Of a stretch of DNA of 64,000 bases, positions 1-9,936 are shown piece by piece. Each line of letters opens with the position of its first letter. Positions within the stretch are counted from its first letter, which is position 1. This DNA comes from an uncultured Alphaproteobacteria bacterium (GTDB lineage: Bacteria; Pseudomonadota; Alphaproteobacteria; UBA2966): contig OY282368.1 of assembly GCA_958295725.1 (NCBI GenBank), forward strand, positions 1,758,001 through 1,822,000, written 5' to 3'. The position numbers were made by a program, and so were the translations under genes. The notes beneath the pieces were generated by a model that was not told where the DNA came from, made no database searches, and saw nothing but the letters and a program-made list of their open reading frames with translations.

Positions 1-1
1 T

Positions 2-2854
2 CGGGACGTCCGGGAAGGCGCGGATGCCGCCAAGGGCGAATTGCCCGCCGACACGGAGGAACCGACGGTGAACGAGGTCAACGTCGGCCTGTTCCCCGTA
101 CTCGTCGTCGTGCTGTCCGGAGACGTTCCCGAACGCACGCTGCTGGGGCTCGCCCGCCGTCTGCGCGACGAACTGGAGGGGCTTCCCGGCGTTTTGCAGG
201 CCGACATCGCCGGCCACCGCGACGAGGTCCTCGAGATCGTCATCGACCCGTTGCGTCTCGAGAGCTACAACGTCCGCCACGAGCCGTTGCTGGAGACCGT
301 CGCGCGAAACAACCAGCTGGTCGCCGCCGGCGCGCTCGACACCGGACACGGCAAGTTCTCCGTCAAGGTGCCCGGCCTCTTCAAGACTCTGGACGACATC
401 CTGTCCCTGCCCGTCAAGGTCGAGGGAGACGCCGTCGTCACGGTCGGGGACATCGCCACGGTGAGACGGGCCTTCAAGGACGCCAGGGCCTACGCGCGCT
501 TCGACGGCAAGCCCGCGATCGCGCTGGAGATCAAGAAGCGGCTCGGCGAGAACATCATCGACACCATCGAGGACGTGCGCCGGGTCACGGAGGCGGAATC
601 CTCGGAATGGCCCGAGGCGGTGAAGATCTCCTTCATCCAGGACCAGTCCGTGCAGATCCGGAACATGCTCGCGGATCTTCAGAACAACGTCGCCGCCGCC
701 GTGATCCTGGTGATGATCGTGATCGTCGGCGCCCTCGGCATCCGCAGCGCCGGCCTCGTGGGCCTCGCCATCCCGGGATCTTTCCTGACGGGAATCCTGG
801 TCATCTCCATGCTCGGCCTGACCATGAACATCGTGGTGCTGTTCAGCCTCATTCTCGCCGTCGGCATGCTCGTCGACGGCGCCATCGTCGTGACCGAATT
901 CGCGGACCGGCGCATGGCGGAGGGCGTTCACCGGCGCGAGGCCTACGCGCGGGCGGCGAAGCGCATGGCGTGGCCGATCACCGCGTCGACGGCGACCACG
1001 CTCGCCGCCTTCATGCCGCTCCTGTTCTGGCCGGGGATGGTGGGCGAGTTCATGAAATTCCTGCCCATCACCCTGATCGCCACTCTCACGGCGTCGCTCG
1101 CCATGGCGCTGATTTTCGTGCCCACGGTGGGCAGTCACATCGGGCGCGCCAACAGCACGAGCCCCGAGGTTCTGGCGGCGCTGGCGGCCGGCGAGCACGG
1201 GGACCTCGATGCCATCAAGGGCGCGACGGGGTGGTACGTCCGTATGCTCTCCGCCGTCGTCCGCCATCCGTTCAAGGTTCTGGTCGCCGCCGTGGCGCTG
1301 CTCGTCGGCGTGCAGACCTACTACGCGCTGCATGGGAACGGCATCGAATTCTTCCCCGATGTCGAACCGGAGTTCGGCCAGATTCTCGTCCACGCCCGTG
1401 GGAACCTCTCGATCGACGAGATGGACCGACTGGTGCGGGAGGTGGAGCGCGAGGTGCTCCGGGTTCCCGGCATCGAGACCGTATACACGCGAATCGGCGC
1501 CCAGGCCGGCCGCGGCGGAGAACTGTCCGAGGACGTGATCGGAGTCGTTCAGATCGAATTCGAGGACTGGACCCTTCGCCGCCCGGCCCACGAGATCTTC
1601 GCGGAGATCGGGCGCGGGACCGCCCATCTCGCGGGGGTGCTCGTGGAAGCGGCGGAGCCCGACGCCGGGCCGCCCACGGGCAAGCCCGTCCAGGTGCATG
1701 TCTCCTCGAGATATCCCGAGGCCATCGAGCCGGTCCTGAACCGGATACTGGAGAAGGTCCGGACGATCGAGGGTCTTGTCGAAATAGAGGACACGCGGTC
1801 CGCGCCGGGCATCGAATGGCGGATTTCCGTCGACCGGGAGCAGGCGAGCCGTTTCGGCGTCGACATCGCGCACGTGGGCAACATGGTCAAGCTCGTGACC
1901 ACCGGTCTCAAGGTCGACGACTATCGGCCCGACGACGCGGACGACGAGGTCGACATCCGGGCGCGCTACCCGACGGACGAGCGGACTCTCGATCAACTGG
2001 ACACGCTGCGCGTCGCGACCGAGCGGGGATCGATCCCGATCGGCAATTTCGTCGACCGGAAGCCATGGGAAAAGGTGGGAACTCTCCACCGGACCGACAG
2101 CCGCCGGGTCCTCGCCGTCAAGGCCGATGTCGCCGAAGGGGTTCTGGCCGACGACAAGGTCGGCGAGATTCGCGCCTGGCTCGACGCCCAGGAATTCGAC
2201 CCCCGCGTCGAGATCGAATTCAAGGGCGAGGACGAGGAACAGAAGAAGGCCGCGGTCTTTCTGTCGAAGGCCTTCGGAGTCGCGCTCTTCATCATGGCGA
2301 TCATCCTGGTCGCGCAGTTCAACAGCTTCTACCGCGCGTTCCTCATCCTTTCCGCCGTCGTCATGTCGACGACCGGCGTCATGATCGGGCTCATCGTCAC
2401 CGGCCAGCCCTTCGGGATCGTCATGACGGGCGTGGGCGTGATCACGCTGGCGGGCGTGGTCGTCAACAACAACATCGTTCTGATCGATACCTACGACCGG
2501 CTGCGGGAGGCCGGCGTCCCGGCGATGGAAGCGGTGGTGAGGACCGGCGCGCAACGCCTCCGCCCAGTGGTCCTCACGGCGGTGACGACCGTGCTCGGCC
2601 TCATGCCCATGGTGCTGGGAGTCAACATCAACCTGTTCACGCGCGAGATCGCCGTGGGCGGGCCGTCGACCCAATGGTGGGTCCAGCTGGCGACCGCGGT
2701 GGCCAGCGGCCTGACGTTCGCCACCGTCCTGACCCTGGTGGTGATTCCGTCCCTGCTGGCGCTCGGCGCCAACGTGGGCGACCGGGTTCGGGACCGGCGC
2801 GACCGCCGGTCCGGGCGGCGCGGCCCGGCGGCCGGGCCGGTTCCGGCGGGATGA
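2..2854 (+). CDS. RND-family efflux transporter permease, 5' end outside window
   Basis: Inner-membrane proton-driven efflux pump subunit of the AcrB/MexB (HAE-RND) superfamily. The frame is open to the left edge, so roughly the first 100-150 residues are missing; a TTG at 41 is only an internal codon. The visible part begins in the first periplasmic porter domain and covers the first membrane bundle, the second porter domain and the second bundle. Where AcrB has the paired Asp of helix 4 this protein reads LVDGAIVV, so one Asp is replaced by Gly, as in many alphaproteobacterial members. The second bundle contains VNNNIVLID. The periplasmic adaptor is presumably upstream of the window. Substrate cannot be inferred. 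The gene ends at a hairpin before convergent pssA. Confidence 0.93.
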   Translation, partial: RDVREGADAAKGELPADTEEPTVNEVNVGLFPVLVVVLSGDVPERTLLGLARRLRDELEGLPGVLQADIAGHRDEVLEIVIDPLRLESYNVRHEPLLETVARNNQLVAAGALDTGHGKFSVKVPGLFKTLDDILSLPVKVEGDAVVTVGDIATVRRAFKDARAYARFDGKPAIALEIKKRLGENIIDTIEDVRRVTEAESSEWPEAVKISFIQDQSVQIRNMLADLQNNVAAAVILVMIVIVGALGIRSAGLVGLAIPGSFLTGILVISMLGLTMNIVVLFSLILAVGMLVDGAIVVTEFADRRMAEGVHRREAYARAAKRMAWPITASTATTLAAFMPLLFWPGMVGEFMKFLPITLIATLTASLAMALIFVPTVGSHIGRANSTSPEVLAALAAGEHGDLDAIKGATGWYVRMLSAVVRHPFKVLVAAVALLVGVQTYYALHGNGIEFFPDVEPEFGQILVHARGNLSIDEMDRLVREVEREVLRVPGIETVYTRIGAQAGRGGELSEDVIGVVQIEFEDWTLRRPAHEIFAEIGRGTAHLAGVLVEAAEPDAGPPTGKPVQVHVSSRYPEAIEPVLNRILEKVRTIEGLVEIEDTRSAPGIEWRISVDREQASRFGVDIAHVGNMVKLVTTGLKVDDYRPDDADDEVDIRARYPTDERTLDQLDTLRVATERGSIPIGNFVDRKPWEKVGTLHRTDSRRVLAVKADVAEGVLADDKVGEIRAWLDAQEFDPRVEIEFKGEDEEQKKAAVFLSKAFGVALFIMAIILVAQFNSFYRAFLILSAVVMSTTGVMIGLIVTGQPFGIVMTGVGVITLAGVVVNNNIVLIDTYDRLREAGVPAMEAVVRTGAQRLRPVVLTAVTTVLGLMPMVLGVNINLFTREIAVGGPSTQWWVQLATAVASGLTFATVLTLVVIPSLLALGANVGDRVRDRRDRRSGRRGPAAGPVPAG

Positions 2855-2875
2855 CCTCCCGAACCTCGGGGGAGG
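2855..2875. terminator. hairpin between convergent genes
   Basis: CCTCCCGA and TCGGGGGAGG form an inverted repeat with a short loop directly after the RND stop codon and before the pssA stop. It lacks a clear U-tract; its position suggests a shared terminator. Confidence 0.45.
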
Positions 2876-2897
2876 CGAACGCCGGCGTCGCGACCGG

Positions 2898-3716
2898 TCA
2901 GCCGCCGGCCTCTTCCTCCTCCGACAGGGCGCCCGAGAGCTCCCCGACCGAAAGACCCTCGTCCGCCGACGCGGAGTAGCGGCGGTAACTCCGTATGCTG
3001 AGAGGGATGCTCGCCAGATACAGAACGCCGATGGCCGTCAGCGCCTGCCAGGGATAACTCCACAGCATTGCGGCGAACAGTCCGACCACGATCAGCACGG
3101 GCAGGATGTATTCGCGCCGGACACGCAGCCGTTTGAACGAATAGGTCGGCACCTTGCTCACCATCAGGAAAGCGACGGCGACGACCACGAGCGCGTTGAC
3201 CAACGGGCTGTGGAAGAATGATCCGGCGACCTGAAAGCTCAGCATGACCGTCAGCAGCACCAGCCCTCCCGCGGCGGGCGCCGGAACCCCCATGAAGAAA
3301 TTGGCCATCCACGCCGGTTGGTCGGCGGAGTCCAGCGCCGTATTGAACCGCGCCAGCCGCAAGGCGCAACAGACGCTGAACGCGAGCACCAGGATCCACC
3401 CCACGCCGCCCAGGTCGTTCAACGTCCACCGGTACAGGAGAATGGACGGCGCGACGCCGAAACAGACGAAATCGGACAACGAGTCGAGCTCGGCGCCGAA
3501 CTTGGACGTGCCTTTCAGCAACCTCGCCAGCCGCCCGTCCACGCCGTCGAACAACGCGGCGACGAGGATCGCCATGACGGCGAGTTGCCAGCTCTCGTCC
3601 AGGGAGAAGCGTATCGACGTGAGGCCGGCGCACAGGGCCAGCACCGTCAGCATGTTGGGCGCCAGACTGTTGACCGGTAGCGATCGCAATCCGGCGGAGC
3701 GCGCCTTCAGGATCAT
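2898..3716 (-). CDS. pssA: CDP-diacylglycerol--serine O-phosphatidyltransferase
   Basis: Condenses CDP-diacylglycerol with serine to give phosphatidylserine at the inner membrane. The 272-residue protein carries the CDP-alcohol phosphatidyltransferase signature D-G-x2-A-R-x8-G-x3-D-x3-D at about residues 60-82 (D60, G61, A64, R65, G74, D78, D82) and several hydrophobic helices. Its ATG follows the TAG of psd with no spacer, so the two are probably translationally coupled. Together they make phosphatidylethanolamine. The hydrophilic, acidic C-terminal tail is ordinary for the family. Confidence 0.95.
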   Translation of the reverse strand: MILKARSAGLRSLPVNSLAPNMLTVLALCAGLTSIRFSLDESWQLAVMAILVAALFDGVDGRLARLLKGTSKFGAELDSLSDFVCFGVAPSILLYRWTLNDLGGVGWILVLAFSVCCALRLARFNTALDSADQPAWMANFFMGVPAPAAGGLVLLTVMLSFQVAGSFFHSPLVNALVVVAVAFLMVSKVPTYSFKRLRVRREYILPVLIVVGLFAAMLWSYPWQALTAIGVLYLASIPLSIRSYRRYSASADEGLSVGELSGALSEEEEAGG

Positions 3717-4409
3717 CTATCGCACCTCTCCCCGACGCGGCTCTTCGTCGGACCGCGCGTCGGCGATCACCGTTTCGCCGGCGATCGTCCGCTGTCCGGC
3801 GACGACGAGGGGCGACATCCCCGGATCCAGGTAGACGTCCACCCGGCTTCCGAAGCGGATCATTCCGAAACGCGCGCCCCCCCGCACCCGGTCGCCCTCG
3901 GCGACATCGCACACGATCCGCCGCGCGATCAATCCGGCGATCTGCACCACGGCGATCCGGCGGTCGTCGGCCATCCGGATCGCCACGGTCTGCCGTTCGT
4001 TGTCGTCGCTCGCCTTGTCGAGGGCGGCGTTCACGAACTTCCCGGGGCGATAGCCGGTCCGCGCCACCGTGCCGTCCACGGGCATCCGATTGACGTGGAC
4101 GTCGAACACGTTCATGAAAATGGCGATCCGCGGCCGCGACGCGTCGCCGAGACCGAGCTCCGCCGGCGGGACCGCCGGTTCCACCGTCCGCACCACGCCG
4201 TCGGCGGGGCTGAGCACGAGTCCGTCGCGGACCGGCGACACGCGCTCCGGATCGCGGAAGAACCAGGCGCACCACGCCGTGAGGACGAGCCCCACCCATC
4301 CCAGGGGCGCGAAGACGAAGAACGCCGCCAGGGCGACGGCGGCGAAGATCGCCACGAAGCGATAGCCCTCGCGGTGTATCGGGACCAATGCGGATTCGAG
4401 AACGTCCAT
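3717..4409 (-). CDS. psd: phosphatidylserine decarboxylase, short type
   Basis: Pyruvoyl-dependent enzyme that converts phosphatidylserine to phosphatidylethanolamine. The 230-residue length is that of the short alphaproteobacterial form. An N-terminal membrane stretch (residues 18-51) is followed by SPADG (67-71), VHVNRMP (104-110) and GMIRFGS near residues 182-188. In this family self-cleavage falls between Gly187 and Ser188, making the pyruvoyl group on the new alpha chain. It is directly upstream of pssA with abutting stop and start. Confidence 0.95.
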   Translation of the reverse strand: MDVLESALVPIHREGYRFVAIFAAVALAAFFVFAPLGWVGLVLTAWCAWFFRDPERVSPVRDGLVLSPADGVVRTVEPAVPPAELGLGDASRPRIAIFMNVFDVHVNRMPVDGTVARTGYRPGKFVNAALDKASDDNERQTVAIRMADDRRIAVVQIAGLIARRIVCDVAEGDRVRGGARFGMIRFGSRVDVYLDPGMSPLVVAGQRTIAGETVIADARSDEEPRRGEVR

Positions 4410-4523
4410 CCGTGCTCCGGCGTCCGTGGTGCGGCGGAGTCTACCCGGCCGACGCGCCTGCGGGAACGGTAAACGACCCGTCCTCCGGGCTACGGAGTCG
4501 ACCGGGAGGTATGCCCTCCGAAC

Positions 4524-6398
4524 TCAACAGGGACTGTCCAGCCCGTTTCCGAGACCGTGCTCCAGCGGTCCCAATGCCTCGGCCAGCTTCTCCCGGTACT
4601 CGTCCGCCCGCCGCTGGCGGCGCCACATCGCCGCGTACAACCCGCCCCGCGCCATCAACGCGCCGTGGCTTCCCCGTTCCACGACTCGACCGGCGTCGAG
4701 GACCATGATCTCGTCGGCATCGACGATCGTGGACAGCCGATGCGCGATGATCAGCGTCGTGCGATCCGCGGAGACGTCGCGGATGCTGGCCTGGATCATC
4801 TGCTCGGTTCGCGAGTCGAGCGCGGAGGTCGCCTCGTCGAACACGAGCACGGCCGGTTTCTTCAGCATGGTCCGCGCGATCGCCACGCGCTGTTTCTCGC
4901 CCCCGGAAAGTTTGAGGCCCCGTTCTCCCACGACGGTCCGGTACCCCCGGGGCAGACCGGAAACGAAGTCGTGGACGTGGGCCATGCGGGCGGCCTCCTC
5001 GACTTCCGCGTCGGTCGCGTCGGGCCTTCCGTACCGGATGTTGTACCCGATCGTTTCGTTGAACAGCACCGCGTCCTGCGGCACGATTCCGATCGCGGCC
5101 CGGCAGGAATCCTGGGAGACGTCCCGGATGTCCCGGCCGTCGATGCGGATGGCGCCGTCGGTGACGTCGTAGAAACGGAACAACAGTCTCGAGATCGTGG
5201 ATTTGCCGGCGCCGGTCGGCCCGACGATGGCGAGCGTCCGGCCGGCGGGGACGGTGAACGACACGCCATGAAGGATCTCGCGTTCCGCTTCGTATGCGAA
5301 ACGCACCCGGTCGAAGACGATCTCTCCCCGGTCGACGTCCAGCGCACGGGCGCCCGGCCGGTCCTCGACCTCCTCCTTCAGGGCCAGCAGGTCGAACATG
5401 GCCTCCATGTCGACCAGGGACTGCCTGATCTCGCGGTAGACGAAGCCCAGGAAACCGAGTGGAAGATAGAGTTGAACGAGGAGGGTGTTGACCAGCACGA
5501 AATCCCCGATTGTCATCACGCCGTCCCGCACCCCGACGGCCGCCAGCAGCATCGCGCCGATCAGCCCCAGCGCGATGATCGCGCCCTGCCCGATATTCAG
5601 TCCCGAGAGCGTGACCTGGCTCTTGACGGCCGCCTTCTGGTACCTCTCCAGGGACCGGTCGTACCGCTCCTCCTCGTATGTCTCGTTCCCGAAGTACTTG
5701 ACGGTTTCGAAGTTCAGCAGACTGTCGATCGCCTTCGTGTTGGCCTCGTTCTCCGAGTGGTTCATCTCGCGCCGGAACTTGAGGCGCCACTCGGTGAAAA
5801 GCGCGGTGAACACGACGTAGCCGACCACGCCGAGGAACGTGATCGCGGCGAACCTGTAGTCGTACCGGTAGAGGAGAATGCCGCAGACCAGCCCGATTTC
5901 GAGCAGCGTGGGAAGCACGTTGAAGAGCATGAAGCGCAGCAGGAAATCGATCCCCTTCGTCCCCCGTTCGATCGACCGGGAGATCCCGCCGGTCTGTCGC
6001 TCCAGATGGAAACGCAGGGACAGCCGGTGAAGGTGATGGAAGGTGTCGAGCGCGAGCGAGCGCAGCGCGTGCTGGCCCACGCGGGCGAACACGGCATCCC
6101 GCAACTCGCCGAAGGCCTGCGCCATCACGCGAGCGCCGCCATATCCGACGATGACGAATACCGGAACGGCGACGATGGCCGCGCCTTCGATCGTCAGCGC
6201 GTCGACGGCCGCCTTGTAGAGGAAGGGCGCGCAGACGGTCGTGACCTTCGCCGCGGTCAGAAACCCGAGGGCCATCGCGACGCGGAGTTTCAACCCCGGC
6301 CGGCCGCGCGGCCACAGATAAGGCAGCAGCGCGCGCAACGCACCGAGGCGCGCCGACGGCGTATCGTCTCCGACATGGCCGACGGACGGCGGGCTCAT
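4524..6398 (-). CDS. ABC transporter, Atm1/HMT1-type fused permease-ATPase
   Basis: Half-size ABC exporter of 624 residues with an N-terminal six-helix membrane domain and a C-terminal ATPase. Walker A is GPTGAGKST (about 392-400), the signature is LSGGEKQRVAIAR (about 495) and Walker B is VLVFDEATSALD (about 515). The helix-4/5 segment ETVKYFGNE and the LNIGQGAI stretch are typical of the Atm1/ABCB7 branch. That branch exports glutathione-linked sulfur or heavy-metal compounds and supports iron-sulfur or metal homeostasis. Substrate here is inference from family. It lies between the LysM gene and psd, all leftward. Confidence 0.88.
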   Translation of the reverse strand: MSPPSVGHVGDDTPSARLGALRALLPYLWPRGRPGLKLRVAMALGFLTAAKVTTVCAPFLYKAAVDALTIEGAAIVAVPVFVIVGYGGARVMAQAFGELRDAVFARVGQHALRSLALDTFHHLHRLSLRFHLERQTGGISRSIERGTKGIDFLLRFMLFNVLPTLLEIGLVCGILLYRYDYRFAAITFLGVVGYVVFTALFTEWRLKFRREMNHSENEANTKAIDSLLNFETVKYFGNETYEEERYDRSLERYQKAAVKSQVTLSGLNIGQGAIIALGLIGAMLLAAVGVRDGVMTIGDFVLVNTLLVQLYLPLGFLGFVYREIRQSLVDMEAMFDLLALKEEVEDRPGARALDVDRGEIVFDRVRFAYEAEREILHGVSFTVPAGRTLAIVGPTGAGKSTISRLLFRFYDVTDGAIRIDGRDIRDVSQDSCRAAIGIVPQDAVLFNETIGYNIRYGRPDATDAEVEEAARMAHVHDFVSGLPRGYRTVVGERGLKLSGGEKQRVAIARTMLKKPAVLVFDEATSALDSRTEQMIQASIRDVSADRTTLIIAHRLSTIVDADEIMVLDAGRVVERGSHGALMARGGLYAAMWRRQRRADEYREKLAEALGPLEHGLGNGLDSPC

Positions 6399-6471
6399 GC
6401 CCGTCCCGTCGGTCCCGAACCGCGTGCGTCGGCCCCCGTGAGGTCCAGACGGATATTCGGAACCCGGGAAC

Positions 6472-7557
6472 TCAACTCCGTGGCGGCAACGCGAAAACCT
6501 GGCCGGGATAGATCAGGTCCGGGTCCTCGATCTGCCCGGCGTTCGCGGAGTAGATCACCGTGTACAGGACGCCCCGCCCGTATGTGGCGCGCGCGATCCG
6601 CCACAGGCTGTTCCCGGGTTGGACGGTGACCAGGAGTTCGCCCGGCCGCAAGCTCGCGCCGGCGACGTCCGCGCGTATGAACGGCAGCGCCGTCGACGCA
6701 ACGGTCCTGCCCGCGTCGTCGATGCTCCTGACCGACAGGACGTGCCTTCCGACCGCGATGTCCGTGGCCGGGGTCAATTCCCAATACCCCGTCTCGTCGG
6801 CGATGGTCGCGCCGACGACGCGACCGTCGATCTCGACCCACACTTCCGATTCCGGCGGCGCCGCGCCCGCCAGGACCGAGCGGCCCCGCTCGTCGTAGTC
6901 GACGGTGATCAATCGCAGGTCGTCGCTCGACGGGACGCGGGGCGAAACGGTCGGCCCCTGGAGCATACGGCTGACGCCGAAGGCTTCCCGCGGCACGGCG
7001 ACCGCGACGACCTGCCGGAATTCCGCCGCGCCCTCCCCGGAGGCGCTTCCCGACCCCGTTCCGTCCCGCTCGGGGATCGCCACCATCACCACCTCCTCGG
7101 ACTTCGCCGCCTCGCCTTCCTCGTCGCGCGCGTGAAGCGAAATTCGCGACCCGCTTTCGAGCGGCATCTCCGGAACGAGAACCCACTCCCCGCGACCGTC
7201 CGCGGTCACCGTCCCGACGATGTCCTCTCCGGCCTGGACGGTCACCTCCGAGCCGGGGGACGCCCGCCCCGCGATAACCGCGTTTCCCTCGCGGTCGACC
7301 CGCACCACGTCGAACGTGGGGGTGACGAGAGACGGCGTGGCGGGCGGCGCTTCGGGACGTTCCGACCGGCTCTCGTTGCCGGACGGAGCCGCCGACGCCG
7401 ACGCGACGGCCGGTTCCGGAGATGGCGCGACGGCCGGTTCCGGAGATTCGGTCGGGGCGATGGCGTACAACATCACGGCGGCGCCCACCGCGGCGGCCGC
7501 GATCACGGCCGCGACGGACCGCTTGGTCAACGAGTTACGGAAGCGTCGCGTGTTCAT
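6472..7557 (-). CDS. LysM-domain envelope protein with two Ig-like modules
   Basis: Predicted 361-residue protein anchored by an N-terminal membrane segment (about residues 14-32), followed by a low-complexity Pro/Ala/Glu linker. Two related modules of about 70 residues (near 80-150 and 205-280) each contain a G-x-A-x-P-x-S-E-V core, like bacterial Ig-type folds. A C-terminal LysM follows (about 308-358, with PGNSLWRIA and DPDLIYPGQ). LysM binds peptidoglycan glycan chains, so a periplasmic wall-associated role is likely. No catalytic domain is visible. It resembles the alphaproteobacterial LysM proteins often annotated only as peptidoglycan-binding. Confidence 0.85.
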   Translation of the reverse strand: MNTRRFRNSLTKRSVAAVIAAAAVGAAVMLYAIAPTESPEPAVAPSPEPAVASASAAPSGNESRSERPEAPPATPSLVTPTFDVVRVDREGNAVIAGRASPGSEVTVQAGEDIVGTVTADGRGEWVLVPEMPLESGSRISLHARDEEGEAAKSEEVVMVAIPERDGTGSGSASGEGAAEFRQVVAVAVPREAFGVSRMLQGPTVSPRVPSSDDLRLITVDYDERGRSVLAGAAPPESEVWVEIDGRVVGATIADETGYWELTPATDIAVGRHVLSVRSIDDAGRTVASTALPFIRADVAGASLRPGELLVTVQPGNSLWRIARATYGRGVLYTVIYSANAGQIEDPDLIYPGQVFALPPRS

Positions 7558-7610
7558 GGGTCCAGCGCATTATACGCCCGACGGAGACGCGGGTCCCAGC
7601 AAAAACGCGC

Positions 7611-8501
7611 CTATTCTCGCCGCTCGACGTCGTTGACGATCGGATCGAGCGACAGGACGTAAGCGGCGGTCGCCCTCAGATCCTCGTCCGTCAGAAATTT
7701 CAGGCCGTGCTCGATCGCCTCGTACATCGAACCCTGGACGTCGTCGAAGTCGGGTTTCAGGCCCGACTTCAACAGCTGGACGAGGTCTCCCGCCGACCAG
7801 CTCCCGATCCCCGTTCGCGGGTCCGGCGTGATGTTCGGAACCGGCGCGCCATCGGGGCCGTCCGGCGTTCCGGCCAGGAAACGATCGTCGACGGGCGCGC
7901 CGAGGACGTTGCGAGGCGTGTGACATTCGCCGCAATGCGCCAGCGCCCGCACGAGGTAGGCTCCCCGGTTCCATTCGGCGTCCCGGGCGGGATCCGGGCG
8001 ATATTCACCCTTGGAGAAGAACAGCAGTTTCCATCCGGTCTGCAGGAACCGCCACGAGAAGGGGAACGGAACGTCATGGTCCGGAACCTCGCGGCGCACC
8101 GCGTCGCGCGAGAACAGATAGGCCTTGAGATCGCGCATGTCGGCGTCGGTCATCCGCGTATAGCTGGGGTATGGAAACACGGGGAAATAGTGGGCGCCGT
8201 CCGGCGCCACCCCCTCGCGGAGAGCACGGACGAAGTCCTCGTCCGACCAGGCTCCGATTCCGGTTTCCCGGTCGGGAGTGACGTTCGGCGAATAGAAGGT
8301 GCCGAACGGGGTATCGAGAGGCCTGCCCCCGGCGAAAGGCGGCCCGCCGTTCTCCACGTCGGTATGGCATCCCACGCATCCCGCGGCGCGGCTCAGGTAC
8401 TCTCCCCGTTCGACGGCCGCGTCGTCCGCGAGAGCCAAGCCCGCGGCCAGCAGCAACAGGACGAGGACGGCCGCGGCGGACGCGCGCGTTCCGGTCGGCA
8501 T
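7611..8501 (-). CDS. diheme c-type cytochrome
   Basis: Secreted 296-residue protein with a signal peptide (residues 1-25) and two heme-binding motifs, CVGCH (about 42-46) and CGECH (about 190). The two halves each contain a P-N-(V/I)-T-P-D-x2-T-G-I-G segment, which is typical of the cytochrome c subunits of membrane-bound alcohol and sugar dehydrogenases and related cytochromes. It probably carries electrons in the periplasm. It follows a cytochrome c' gene by 48 bp, so the two are probably one transcript. No dehydrogenase is adjacent, so the electron donor is unknown. Confidence 0.88.
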   Translation of the reverse strand: MPTGTRASAAAVLVLLLLAAGLALADDAAVERGEYLSRAAGCVGCHTDVENGGPPFAGGRPLDTPFGTFYSPNVTPDRETGIGAWSDEDFVRALREGVAPDGAHYFPVFPYPSYTRMTDADMRDLKAYLFSRDAVRREVPDHDVPFPFSWRFLQTGWKLLFFSKGEYRPDPARDAEWNRGAYLVRALAHCGECHTPRNVLGAPVDDRFLAGTPDGPDGAPVPNITPDPRTGIGSWSAGDLVQLLKSGLKPDFDDVQGSMYEAIEHGLKFLTDEDLRATAAYVLSLDPIVNDVERRE

Positions 8502-8549
8502 TTCCGAAGGGCGGCGCGCGGCCCGATGCTTCCCGCGGTCCCCCCGGAC

Positions 8550-9023
8550 TCAGGATCTCGGCTTGCGAAACGCCCTGTGGCAGCCGCCGCAAGTCCTGCC
8601 GACGCCACCCAGCGCCGCGCCGACGGCTCCGGCGTCGCCCGCCCCGGCGGCCTCGAGCAACTTCGCGGCGGCGGCCTGGAAGGCCTTGACCGCCGCCTCG
8701 AACCCGGCCGCATCGCGCCAGATCTCGTCCCTCGCCCGGGTGGCGTCGCCGCCGGATCCCTCCGGGAAGACGTCGCCCGTCATCGACGCGAGCGCGTCGA
8801 TGGCCGCGGCATGACCGGCCATGTGCCCGGCATGTCCGACCTCGCCCTTGGCGATGGCGGCGATCGAGCCCATGTGGCTGCCCAGGGCCTTCATCGCGGC
8901 CTGTCGGTACTTGATGTCCGCGGAAGCGTCCGCGCGGGCCGCCGGACCCACCGCCGTCGAAAACAACGTCACCGCGCCCGCCAGCAGAACGCCCTTCGCC
9001 ACGCTCATCGTCACGCTCTTCAT
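8550..9023 (-). CDS. cytochrome c' (class II cytochrome c)
   Basis: Periplasmic four-helix cytochrome of 157 residues with a signal peptide. The single heme motif CGGCH lies near the C-terminus, in the arrangement diagnostic of cytochrome c' and c-556. Family members bind NO or transfer electrons. The ATG at 9023 is chosen because GGGGAGG lies about 8 bases upstream; an in-frame TTG 18 bases earlier overlaps that ribosome-binding site and is unlikely to be the start. It heads the two-gene cytochrome unit. Confidence 0.88.
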   Translation of the reverse strand: MKSVTMSVAKGVLLAGAVTLFSTAVGPAARADASADIKYRQAAMKALGSHMGSIAAIAKGEVGHAGHMAGHAAAIDALASMTGDVFPEGSGGDATRARDEIWRDAAGFEAAVKAFQAAAAKLLEAAGAGDAGAVGAALGGVGRTCGGCHRAFRKPRS

Positions 9024-9182
9024 GGTCCCGCCTCCCCGCAATCCATGGTGATCGAGCGGAAATCCTGCCGCATGGCGACCGCCCGCCGCAACGATTCATT
9101 CCGCCGGTGGCCTCGACCGGTCCGGCATGTTTGACTGTGCCGCTGAACCGCACCCCCCGCCGGAACACGGAGCCGATCGCGC

Positions 9183-9758
9183 ATGACCGGACCGACCTCG
9201 CCCGGACTGACCTCGCTGTGCGTCTACTGCGGCGCCCGGACGGGCGCCGACCCCACGCACCGGGCGGCCGCCGAACGTCTGGGGAGGTTACTCGGCGAAA
9301 GGCGGATCAGGCTCGTCTTCGGCGCGGGAAGCGCGGGTCTCATGGGCGCGGTGGCGGACGCGGCGCTCGCCGCCGGAGGCGACGCCATCGGCGTGATCCC
9401 GCGGCATCTCACGCGGGCGGAACGGGCGCACGACCGCCTCACCGAAGTCCATGTGGTCGAGTCCATGCACGAGCGCAAGCAACGGATGTTCGATCTCGCG
9501 GATGCGTTCGCGGTCCTTCCGGGTGGCCTGGGGACCCTCGACGAGACCATGGAAATCATCACGTGGCGCCAGCTTCGGCTCCATCGCAAACCCGTGGCGC
9601 TGATCGATCATCGCGGATACTGGCGGCCGTTCGTCGACCTCATCGGCCATGTCGTGGATCGCGGTTTCGCCGACCCGTCCGCCCGCGGCCTGTTCGTCAC
9701 GGTCGAGAGCGTGGACGACGTCGTCCCGGAGATCGAAGCGCTCCTCGCCGAGCCGTAG
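9183..9758 (+). CDS. LOG-family nucleotide 5'-monophosphate phosphoribohydrolase
   Basis: Cytosolic Rossmann-like enzyme of 191 residues. It carries the LOG signature PGGLGTLDE (113-121) and the upstream SMHERKQRM block (94-102). LOG proteins hydrolyse cytokinin riboside or purine 5'-monophosphates to base and ribose phosphate; in bacteria they are commonly mislabelled lysine decarboxylase. It is divergent from the cytochrome genes and upstream of icd on the same strand, with a 178-bp gap. The exact substrate cannot be told from sequence. Confidence 0.9.
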   Translation: MTGPTSPGLTSLCVYCGARTGADPTHRAAAERLGRLLGERRIRLVFGAGSAGLMGAVADAALAAGGDAIGVIPRHLTRAERAHDRLTEVHVVESMHERKQRMFDLADAFAVLPGGLGTLDETMEIITWRQLRLHRKPVALIDHRGYWRPFVDLIGHVVDRGFADPSARGLFVTVESVDDVVPEIEALLAEP

Positions 9759-9936
9759 GACCGCGATACACCCCCCTTCCCCGCCTCCCCTTGACAGAGG
9801 GGTGAAGTCGAAGCGGCCTCTCCCCGCCGGAGGGGGGAGGCGTGAACGGACCCGGCGGCTTCACCCCCCCGAGAGCGGGTGTTATCTTCCGGCGACCCGG
9901 TCCGGAGCCCGGGGAGTCTGGGGGCGCGAGCACGGC
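9759..9936. other. intergenic region with inverted repeats
   Basis: No gene is seen. Two C-rich/G-rich imperfect palindromes (CCTCCCCTTGACAGAGGGG near 9783 and CTCTCCCCGCCGGAGGGGGGAG near 9819) could form hairpins. They may terminate the LOG transcript or be dispersed REP-like elements, since a similar hairpin occurs near 27068. I cannot fix an icd promoter. Confidence 0.4.

Noticed and set aside
607-2979. Second long frame overlapping the RND gene
   Set aside because: Same-strand shadow frame, Arg/Gly-rich; the RND frame has all family motifs.
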